In this document: positions 17,991-26,300 of the stretch, in pieces
Position numbering within the stretch: position 1 is the first letter of the stretch
How the letters are laid out: every line of letters begins with the position of its first letter
Assembly: GCF_002741035.1 (NCBI RefSeq)
Contig: NZ_CP016808.1
Coordinates: forward strand, 3,100,001-3,164,000
Length of the DNA: 64,000 nt
Direction: 5' to 3'
Source: Paenibacillus sp. BIHB 4019
Lineage (GTDB): Bacteria; Bacillota; Bacilli; Paenibacillales; Paenibacillaceae
Made by a program: the position numbers and the translations under genes
The notes under the pieces: model-generated
What the model saw: only the letters and a program-made list of their open reading frames with translations
What the model was told of the DNA's origin: nothing
Database searches by the model: none

Positions 17991-18058
17991 TTGAGGTAGG
18001 TAAGCAAAGCAAGGAAGAAAGTTCCAAGCATGATTACTTCTACTAACGAAAAGTTCAT
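17981..18058 (-). CDS. Small hydrophobic peptide, TxpA/BsrG-like type I toxin candidate
   Basis: 25 residues, ATG at 18058-18056, TAA at 17983-17981. A single membrane segment (V-E-V-I-M-L-G-T-F-F-L-A-L-L-T-Y-L) is followed by the basic end K-R-K, the classical layout of the holin-like type I toxins of Firmicutes prophages, which insert in the cell membrane. AAAGGGGG lies 7 bases before this start; another in-frame ATG at 18064 is too close to that site. The gene has its own extended -10 promoter and a strong terminator on the minus strand, opposite to all late phage genes. Confidence 0.7.
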   Translation of the reverse strand: MNFSLVEVIMLGTFFLALLTYLKRK

Positions 18059-18117
18059 AGGCATACCCCCTTTCTGGAGGGATACCATGACCACCACAAA
18101 TCGTGCTGTACCCGAAT

Positions 18118-18126
18118 ATTATACCA
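18118..18126 (-). promoter_or_regulatory. Extended -10 promoter of the toxin gene
   Basis: On the minus strand TGGTATAAT, a perfect TGnTATAAT motif, about 60 bases upstream of the toxin start. The -35 is weak. It is back to back with the lysis promoter on the plus strand. Confidence 0.6.
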
Positions 18127-18130
18127 CATC

Positions 18131-18159
18131 TTTACAATAGATAGATGGGAGAATATAAT
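18131..18159 (+). promoter_or_regulatory. Promoter upstream of the lysis cassette
   Basis: TTTACA (18131-18136), exactly 17 bases, TATAAT (18154-18159). It would start transcription near 18166, ahead of the lysis genes. Confidence 0.65.
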
Positions 18160-18216
18160 ACTAGAGAAGTCGTATGGGAAAGCATCCCTGCGGCTTTTTT
18201 TATTGGAGTGATGCGC

Positions 18217-18492
18217 ATGATTGTATACGACGAATCTGAATACTTTAACACCGCCCTAGAGGAGGATACCATGCGTATCCTTCTTTCTTTTTTGCCTAGA
18301 GAAGCCTATGACAAGCTGCTTTATAGTAATGGCGGTGAAAAATATGTACGACTGGATCATCCATGCAAGCGAGGCGTTTTTTCGTTACGGTCTAAGCCCT
18401 ACCGCTGTCGTAATGTCGCTGTTCGCGCTATTAAAAATGCGTGCCGTCAAGAAACGGTTGCGCCGTTATATACCATGGCTTATCGACGATGA
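18217..18492 (+). CDS. Small hypothetical phage protein before the lysis genes
   Basis: 91 residues if started at ATG 18217 (TTGGAG 8 bases upstream). An internal ATG at 18271 has an even better site (GAGGAGG, 5-base spacing), giving 73 residues. The first part is acidic (YDESEYFNTALEED), the rest basic with several cysteines. Its last 150 bases overlap the next gene in another frame, so the C-terminal half may not be under coding constraint. Function unrecognised; low certainty. Confidence 0.35.
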   Translation: MIVYDESEYFNTALEEDTMRILLSFLPREAYDKLLYSNGGEKYVRLDHPCKRGVFSLRSKPYRCRNVAVRAIKNACRQETVAPLYTMAYRR

Positions 18493-18922
18493 TTCACCTG
18501 TAAGGGAATACGTGCAAAACCAACGTGAAATTATGCAAAATCAGAAACTAATGATGGAAAGGATGGGTTTAGAGTGGTCTGCAAGTACGTCTCAGATAAA
18601 TTCAGCGGATTCAGCGCCGAAAAAAAAGCGCTTGTCCTCGCTGCTGTCGATGGTTATTTATCCTGCCCTGCTTGTAAAACGGTACATCACTTATTGGAGG
18701 TCGAGAAACATGAAGCTCAATAAAAACATTTTAATCCCGCTACTGTCGGCAATCGCGCTTTTTATCAAAGAGGCATTTGGTTACACAATCCCCGACGAAT
18801 GGATTGATATGGCTGCCAATATCGTGCTGTACGGAGTTATGTTTGCGGGATTGTTTATTAACCACAAAAAGCCTGCTGCGAAAGCAGAAGACGATACCAG
18901 CGCGGAAGAACAGTACCATTAG
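18344..18922 (+). CDS. Membrane protein continuous with the holin (possible long form)
   Basis: 192 residues from ATG 18344. The N-terminal part has a membrane segment (L-S-P-T-A-V-V-M-S-L-F-A-L-L) followed by a strongly basic stretch, then a charged helix (VQNQREIMQNQKLMMERMG), the general layout of XhlA/BhlA-type lysis accessory proteins. It is in the same frame as the holin beginning at 18710 with no stop between, so either one long protein and a short internal product are made or the upstream gene has lost its own stop. The start is uncertain. Confidence 0.4.
   Translation: MYDWIIHASEAFFRYGLSPTAVVMSLFALLKMRAVKKRLRRYIPWLIDDDSPVREYVQNQREIMQNQKLMMERMGLEWSASTSQINSADSAPKKKRLSSLLSMVIYPALLVKRYITYWRSRNMKLNKNILIPLLSAIALFIKEAFGYTIPDEWIDMAANIVLYGVMFAGLFINHKKPAAKAEDDTSAEEQYH
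18574..18723 (+). CDS. Small C-x-x-C protein overlapping the lysis gene
   Basis: 49 residues from GTG 18574, preceded by AAGGATGGG, in a frame different from the long lysis frame. The product reads as a sensible compact protein with C-P-A-C-K-T-V-H-H, a possible metal-binding knuckle, and it ends across the holin start (TAA 18721-18723). It could be a real overlapping gene or a chance open frame. Confidence 0.4.
   Translation: MVCKYVSDKFSGFSAEKKALVLAAVDGYLSCPACKTVHHLLEVEKHEAQ
18710..18922 (+). CDS. Holin
   Basis: 70 residues from ATG 18710, chosen because TTGGAGGTC lies 8-16 bases upstream. It has a hydrophobic first segment (I-L-I-P-L-L-S-A-I-A-L-F), a central amphipathic loop with P-D-E-W, a second membrane segment (N-I-V-L-Y-G-V-M-F-A-G-L-F-I) and a charged C terminus. 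This matches phage holins of the LLH/phi29-like small class that open the membrane for the endolysin. The amidase follows 9 bases later. Confidence 0.7.
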   Translation: MKLNKNILIPLLSAIALFIKEAFGYTIPDEWIDMAANIVLYGVMFAGLFINHKKPAAKAEDDTSAEEQYH

Positions 18923-18931
18923 GAGGAGCCT

Positions 18932-19786
18932 ATGAATATTGAACAGAAGCCGGTAGTGAATCACGGCAGCCGCAAGAACTCTAAGCCGGTCATAATCGTT
19001 AATCATATATCAGTTGGTACCATGCGATCCATGTACAATACTTTCAACAATGCAGCCAATCAGGCGAGCTCACATTTCGGAGTGGGGCGCGACGGCAGCA
19101 TCGTGCAATATGTATCGCTAGACCGCGCAGCATGGACGCAGGGCCGCATACAGGCTCCTACAGCGCAAATTGTTAAGCAATTGTTAGGTAATCCGAATAC
19201 GTATGGCGTATCCATAGAGCACGAAGGATATGCTGGTAACGGCGTGGATGGAAATCTGACTGACGAGCAGTTTTATGCCAGTTGCTGGCTGCACAAGCAC
19301 ATACAGGAGGCTGTATTGGCGATGTACGGTGTCAAAATACCGCTTAACTCTCATCAGGTGCTGGGCCATTATCAAATCGACAGCATCGGTAAGCCTGCAT
19401 GCCCTGGTCGAAACTTCCCGTGGGCGCGCCTGTACGCCGAGTTATCCATCGCAGAGACCATGACACTAGCCGACTACGCCGAACGTTTGGAGTATCTCAA
19501 GTCGGGAACGGCTGACCGGGCGACGGCCTATGCATTCGCCAGCCGAATTGCAGACCTATCTTCTAAGTTCAACGATCCTACTTGGGGGACGGCTGCCAAA
19601 GCTAAAATTATGTGGATGGAACCGATAATGTATGACCTAGGATACACAGGTGAGCCTACTCCGGAAGGTATCGCAAATCGTGTTTCTTCTATATATAAGA
19701 ATTCGACCGTTGATAAGTATCAGGGGGAAGCGATGCGGAAGCTAATGCTTGGAGCTAAATTTGCAAAAGAGAAAGGGCTGCTCTGA
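18932..19786 (+). CDS. N-acetylmuramoyl-L-alanine amidase (endolysin)
   Basis: 284 residues, ATG preceded by TAGGAGGAG. Residues about 15-165 form an Amidase_2 domain: the expected zinc ligands are His25 (V-I-I-V-N-H), His146 in G-H-Y-Q-I-D and Cys157 in K-P-A-C-P-G. It cuts the bond between N-acetylmuramic acid and L-alanine. The C-terminal part (about 175-284) is helical and presumably binds the cell wall; I do not recognise its family. No signal peptide is seen, so it depends on the holin. Confidence 0.85.
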   Translation: MNIEQKPVVNHGSRKNSKPVIIVNHISVGTMRSMYNTFNNAANQASSHFGVGRDGSIVQYVSLDRAAWTQGRIQAPTAQIVKQLLGNPNTYGVSIEHEGYAGNGVDGNLTDEQFYASCWLHKHIQEAVLAMYGVKIPLNSHQVLGHYQIDSIGKPACPGRNFPWARLYAELSIAETMTLADYAERLEYLKSGTADRATAYAFASRIADLSSKFNDPTWGTAAKAKIMWMEPIMYDLGYTGEPTPEGIANRVSSIYKNSTVDKYQGEAMRKLMLGAKFAKEKGLL

Positions 19787-19799
19787 CGCAGCCCTTTTC
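19772..19799 (+). terminator. Terminator at the end of the prophage late operon
   Basis: AAAGGGCTGC (19772-19781), loop TCTGAC, GCAGCCCTTTT (19788-19798). The stop codon is in the loop. Confidence 0.85.
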
Positions 19800-19824
19800 C
19801 ACCGTTTTGGTCACAGTGCGGTCA

Positions 19825-19917
19825 CGGACTTATCTTAGTTAAATATATTTATACCTACATATCCTATTTATAAAACAAAAATAAAGGTCGTTCATGGACG
19901 TATCCTAACTAAAACAT
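19825..19917. repeat. Imperfect direct repeat near the presumed right prophage end
   Basis: CGGACTTATCTTAGTTAAAT (from 19825) and TGGACGTATCCTAACTAAAA (from 19895) share GGAC-TATC-TA--TAAA at 70-base spacing. Together with tandem GGTCAC (19810 and 19821) they lie in the AT-rich gap after the lysis genes. They could be recombinase arm sites near attR. The rest of 19918-20150 shows no gene or clear signal. Confidence 0.3.
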
Positions 19918-20154
19918 ACTCAAAATAATAGCAAACGGCAAGTAATATATATCGGTGGGATTGATGCTTTCCATAATGATTTTAGAAAGCGTTTTAAAAA
20001 TAATTGTGTCGAAGCCTTAGGGAAAAAGAGGTGGGGAAAATGATAGGCTGTTTTCTTGAATGAAGCCTTGCTGGCCGCGGTTTACAGTCGATTGAAGATT
20101 CGACACATTTCGATAAAAATTTAGGCCGAAATTCGTCTTTTTATTGGAGGAATA

Positions 20155-20163
20155 TGTTATAAT
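20155..20163 (+). promoter_or_regulatory. Extended -10 promoter of the large SLH gene
   Basis: TGTTATAAT is a perfect TGnTATAAT; the -35 region is poor. It gives a leader of about 200 bases before the ATG at 20370. I looked for a c-di-GMP or c-di-AMP riboswitch in this leader and could not match one. Confidence 0.5.
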
Positions 20164-20369
20164 TTGTCGAATTTAATTGCAGCTAGAAATTTCCTGACTC
20201 TTTTATAGCTTAGAAGCTGCTGGGTGGCGTCATCAGAGAGATTATAAATGAAGCATAGAGGAGTGTGAATCCGGCGGGATGCCATGGCCTGCATAGATAA
20301 GGATTGAGTTTTAGCAAGAGCTTGAAAGACATAAACAGCAACCTAATAAAATTCTGGAGGCACTCAGCT

Positions 20370-23300
20370 ATGACAAAAAGGTTTCATGCATCGATATGGC
20401 CACGAATAGGAATTTTTATGCTCGCTTTTCTCATCATGATTCAAGTTTGTACACCTCCCATTTATGCGGCTCCTACGCCGGACACCTTTACAACGAAGAG
20501 CAGCGAAACGTTACCTGCGAATTCCATGTCAGCTGGCGCCTATGGCAACGGACTGTACATTGCTGTTGGATCTTATGGGGCAATTATTAAATCTACAGAC
20601 GCCGATCATTGGGAAAACGTAAAAACAAGGGTGGATTCTAATTATAGCGGAGTATCTGCTCCAGCAAGTTTTAGTTTTTATGGCGTTGCTTATGGCAATG
20701 GCGTCTTTGTTGCCGCTGGTTCTGAAGGGGTTATTTTAAGCTCCACGGATGGCGTGAATTGGACACAGCGAACCTCGGGGATTTCTACCCAGATTTCTAA
20801 TGTCGAATATTTTACCTTTAATGGGGTGGGGGCCTTTTATGCACTCTCGAAAGGAAAGTATGTTACCTCTACCAATGGTACTACTTGGTCAACGGTTGTA
20901 CCTACTGGATTACCTTCAGACAAATCTATCACTCAAGTAACAGTGGGGAATAATGGGTCGCGCCTCGGTATGTCGAGTGAGGAAGGCAAAGTTTATTCGA
21001 CGACTAATGGCACGACGTGGACTTCCATTCGGCCAGAAACTCCGTCTGCGACTAAGGCTAATGGAGCCAATTTTCTGGAATGGATGAATGACCGTTATTT
21101 TATGGCTGATATTAGCGGCTACATCTGGACCTCTACCAATCTCTCCACTTTTACCTTAATGGGTGCCCCGTCTAAACAAGATGGGTCAAATGCAAGCGGT
21201 CAAATGAGAAAAGGCTTTTATGATGGAACGCATTATTATTTGTTCGGCAGCGAGGGAAGCAGCTATGGCGCTGTTTATACGTCTACAGATGCGGTAATTT
21301 GGACGCTGCAGCCTTTTGAAAGAGAGTTTGTTGATCAAAATGCGTCCTTCTTGAATGGTAAATATTTTTTGTTTGGCAATGAAGGAATGAGCGTCTCAGA
21401 TACGGGCTCTAATTGGAGCTATAAATGGGGCGGGATTTTTAATGAAATTATTTATGACGGTACCAAATATATAGCCGTTGGGCAGCTGGGAAAAGAAGGA
21501 ACCATTTGGACTTCGAATGACCTGTCTGCGTGGACGAAGCAAAGTATTTCGGGACAGGCAGATGCTTTTACATCAGTGGCGCGCGGAAATGGCAAGTACG
21601 TGGCAGTTGCCGGACCTTATCACGGCGCAACAAAATTGGCTACCTCCAGCAACGGTACAAATTGGAGCCTGCAAGGTAGCTTGCTTGGCAATGAACTTTT
21701 TAATGATGTTGCTTATGGCAGTGGAATATTTGTGGCTGCAGGTTATACCAATAAGGCTGTGATTGAGACATCGGTGGACGGTGTAACTTGGACTGAGCAG
21801 ACCTTGCCTACCAATACGTTGACCTATTTAGCCTCGGTTGCTTATATTAATAATCAATTTGTAGCGTTAGGGAATGCTACTGATAATTTTGGAAATGTGA
21901 CTGAGCTAGCAATTTTGACTTCAAATAATGGGATAAATTGGACGAATCACGGTAGCAGTTATCCTAATTTAACCGATTATGTAACCAATGTGATTTATGA
22001 TGGAAGCAAATATATTTTGCTTGGGTACGATTCATCTACTTATGAAATGTTTACCCGTACAAGTGCGGATCTTATGACATGGTCTCTGCCTGGTTTAACA
22101 GGCGGATATTTATCATTTGGTAGTTCGACAGTTTTAGGAAAGAAAGGCAATACGCTTTATGGACTTTTTACAGATAGCAGTTATGAGTCAGAGGACATTT
22201 TTTATTCAAATGATGATGGCGCAACTTGGCAAGCCTCTTCTACTTTAAATGCTACTAAGAGAGCGTCTGCACTAATGACCGTCAATAACGAAATTGTTAT
22301 ATCCGGTCCTAACAAACTGGTTATGACCTCGGAAGCGGTAGTTTCTTCATCGGCAATTACCCCTAGTACGGCAAGCTTTGATAAAGAAACATCAGCGCAA
22401 GCGGATGTAGCTGTTACGCTGACGCTGAACGGCAACACGCTGGGCAACATCACGAATGGCGGAGCGACGCTGACGGTGGGGACGGATTATACCGTTAGTG
22501 GCAATACGGTAACGATTAAAAAATCTTATTTGGCACAACAGTCAGTAGGCACGACAAACCTAACGTTCAACTTTAGTGCAGGAACTGCACAGACATTGGC
22601 GGTAACGGTGAGCGATACAACACCGCAGAACAGCCAATTGAGCCAGACGACAGCGAGCTTTGATAAAGAAGCCTCGTCGCAAGCGGATGTGGCTGTAACG
22701 TTGACGCTGAATGGAAACACATTCAGCAGCATCACGAATGGCGGAGCGACGCTAACGGTGGGGACGGATTATACTGTTAGTGGCAATACGGTAACGATTA
22801 AAAAGTCGTATTTGGCACAGCAGCCAGTAGGCACGACGAACCTCGCGTTTAATTTCAGTGCAGGAGCAGCGCAGACACTGGCAGTAACGGTAAGCGATAC
22901 AACACCGCAGAACAGCCAATTGAGCCAGACGACAGCGAGCTTTGATAAAGAAACGTCAGCGCAAGCGGATGTAGCTGTTACATTGACACTGAACGGCAAC
23001 ACGCTGGGCAGCATCACGAATGGCGGAGCGACGCTGACGGTGGGGACGGATTATACCGTGAGCGGCAACACGGTAACGATTAAAAAGTCGTATTTGGCAC
23101 AGCAGCCAGTAGGCACGACGAACCTAGCGTTTAACTTCAGCGCAGGAGCAGCGCAGACATTGGCGGTAACGGTGAGCGACACAACGCCGCAGAACAGCCA
23201 ATTGAGCCAGGCAACAGCGAGCTTTGATAAAGAAGCCTCGTCGCAAGCGGATGTGGCTGTAATGTTGACGCTGAATGGCAACACATTCAGCAGCATCACG

Positions 23301-26300
23301 AATGGCGGAGCAACGCTGGCCGCGGGAACGGATTATACGGTTGCGGGTAACACCGTTACGATTAAAAAATCTTATTTGGCACAGCAGTCAGTAGGCACGA
23401 CGAACCTTACGTTCAACTTTAGCGCAGGTGCTGCGCAGACGCTGGCGGTAACGGTGAGCGATACAACACCGCAGAACAGCCAATTGAGCCAGACAACGGC
23501 GAGCTTTGATAAAGAAACATCAGCGCAAGCAGATGTAGCTGTTACGCTGACGCTGAACGGCAACACGCTGGGCACCATCACGAATGGCGGAGCAACGTTG
23601 ACAGCGGGAACAGATTATACCGTTAGCGGCAATACGGTAACGATTAAAAAGTCGTATTTGGCGCAACAGTCTGTAGGAACAACGAGCCTTGCGTTTAACT
23701 TTAGCGCAGGTGCGCCGCAGACATTGGCGGTAACGGTGAGCGATACAACACCGCAGAACAGCCAATTGAGCCAGACAACGGCGAGCTTTGATAAAGAAAC
23801 GTCAGCGCAAGCGGATGTAGCTGTTACATTGACACTGAACGGCAACTCGCTGGGCAGCATCACGAATGGCGGAGCGACGCTGATAGCGGGAACAGATTAT
23901 ACCGTGAGCGGCAACACGGTAACGATTAAAAAGTCATATTTGGCACAACAGTCTGTAGGAACAACGAGCCTTGCGTTTAACTTTAGCGCAGGTGCGCCGC
24001 AGACATTGGCGGTAACGGTGAGTGATACAACACCGCAGAACAGCCAATTGAGCCAGACAACAGCGAGTTTTGATAAAGAAACCTCGGCGCAGTCGGATGT
24101 AGCTGTTACGTTGACGCTGAATGGCAACACGCTAAGCAGCATCACGAACGGTGGAGCTACACTGACGGCTGGAACGGATTACACGGTTTCTGGAAACGTC
24201 GTGACGATTAGCAAATCCTATTTGTCACAGCAGTCTGTAGGTACAACGAACCTCATGTTCAACTTTAGTGCAGGAGCAGCACAGACATTGGCGGTAACGG
24301 TGAGCGATACAACGCCGCAGAACAGCCAATTGAGCCAGACAACGGCGAGCTTCGATAAAGAAACATCAGCGCAAGCAGATGTAGCTGTTACGCTGACGCT
24401 GAACGGCAACACGCTGGGCACCATCACGAATGGCGGAGCAACGTTGACAGCGGGAACAGATTATACCGTTAGCGGCAATACGGTAACGATTAAAAAGTCG
24501 TATTTGGCGCAACAAGCAGTAGGAACAACAACCCTCGCGTTTAATTTCAGCGCAGGAGCAGAGCAGACACTGGCGGTAACGGTGAGCGACACAACGCCGC
24601 AGAACAGCCAGTTGAGCCAGACGACAGCGAGCTTCGATAAAGAGACATCATCGCAAGCAGATGTGTCTGTCACTCTAACACTAAACGGCAACACATTGAG
24701 CGGTATCACAAATGGCATGTCAGCTCTAATGCCGATGATAGACTATACGATTTCGGGTAATGTAGTGACGATCAACAAATCGTATTTGGCACAGCAAGCG
24801 GTAGGCACAACGAATCTCTCATTTAACTTTAGTGCGGGAGCAGCACAGACACTAGCGGTTACAGTCAGTGACTCAACCGTTCCAGCACCACAGGATAGCA
24901 GCCTGAGCCAGACGACAGCGAGCTTCGATAAAGAAACATCATCGCAAGCAGATGTGTCTGTCACTCTAACACTAAACGGCAACACATTGAGCGGTATCAC
25001 AAATGGCATGTCAGCTCTAATGCCGATGATAGACTATACGATTTCGGGTAATGTAGTGACGATCAACAAATCGTATTTGGCACAGCAAGCAGTAGGCACA
25101 ACGAATCTCTCATTTAACTTTAATGCGGGAGCAGCGCAGACGTTAGCGGTCACCATTAGCGATACGACGCCTGCCAATTACGAGGCTCCTGTCTTGCAAG
25201 CTATTAATGCTGGTAATGCCAAGGCAAATCTGCAATGGAATCCGGTAGATGGAGCAGATGGGTACAAAGTGTACCTTGCGCTTCAGTCCGGAGCTTATGG
25301 CGGAGAGTTGACCAGCGTCGGCCAGTCGGTATACAGCTATGAAGCAGCTGGCTTAACGAATGGCACAACCTACTATTTTGTAGTAAAAGCTGTTTTTGCG
25401 AGCGACCTGAGCGATGCTTCCAATGAGCGTACGGTGACGCCAATAACGGTTGCGGAAGCTCCGACAGCCGTTTCCGCGACTGCGGGAAATGGTCAAGTGA
25501 CTCTATCTTTCACAGCACCAACCGATAACGGCGGAAGTGTCATTACTGGTTATGAGGTTGTAGATGCAGAGGGGCACACAGTAGCAACGGGGCTGGCTAG
25601 TCCAATCACCGTTACAGGCCTCACGAACGGGACGAGCTATTCGTTTACGGTAAAAGCGATTAATGGTGCGGGCTCAAGTGCAGTATCCGTACCCTCCAAC
25701 ACCGTTACGCCATCAGCACCTTCAAGCGGCGGTGAAACAACGCAGCCAGGTTCTTCATCCTCCTCATCCTCAGGAACATCTGGTACGGGAGTAGACATTT
25801 GGATTAATGGGCGTCTGGAGAGAATCGGTATTGCATCTACAACCGTTGTAAATGGCAAATCCACGACTACGATTACAGTCGATCAAGCCTTGCTGGAGCA
25901 GAAGCTGGCCACAGAAGGACAAGGCGCGATTATTACAATTCCGCTTCTAGGCAATAGCTCGAACGTCGTAATTGGCGAGTTGACAGGGCAAATGATTAAA
26001 AACATGGAGCAAAAGCAAGCGGTGCTTGAGCTCAAAACCGATCGTGCAACCTATACGGTTCCTGCACAGCAGATCAACATTGATGCGATCTCCAAACAGC
26101 TGGGCCAAACCGTATCGCTGAATGATATTAAGCTTCGGCTTGAAATTGGGACTTTAACGGATAATATGATGAAAATTGTCCAGGGATCAGCAGACAAAGG
26201 CGGATTCACATTGGCTGCTCCTTCACTTGACTTTGCAGTGAGCGCGGCTTACAACAATCAGATTATCCCGATTACGAAGTTTAGTGCATATGTAGAACGG

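Larger units (their letters stand above)
17855..17992 (+). ncRNA. Candidate antisense antitoxin RNA (RatA/SR4-type layout)
   Basis: Predicted from promoter spacing to start near 17855 and to end at the hairpin 17950-17985. It contains no convincing reading frame. It folds into an outer stem GTACAA/TTGTAC (17864-17869 with 17899-17904) enclosing GAGAGCG/CGCTCTC (17877-17883 with 17891-17897), then the terminator hairpin. It is complementary to the 3' part of the minus-strand small toxin mRNA, including its last codon region. This is the convergent 3'-overlap arrangement of Bacillus TxpA/RatA and BsrG/SR4. Exact ends are inferred. Confidence 0.6.

Noticed and set aside
18087..18140. 17-codon frame on the plus strand with GGAGGG before its ATG
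   Set aside because: It lies antisense to the toxin leader; the ribosome-site-like sequence is likely chance, and the product has no features.
20164..20369. Riboswitch (c-di-GMP, c-di-AMP or cobalamin) in the SLH gene leader
   Set aside because: GTGTGAATCCGG is faintly cobalamin-like, but the other conserved boxes of these classes were not found.
22340..25170. CRISPR-like array
   Set aside because: The repeats are 282 bp, in frame and coding for protein domains, with no spacers.
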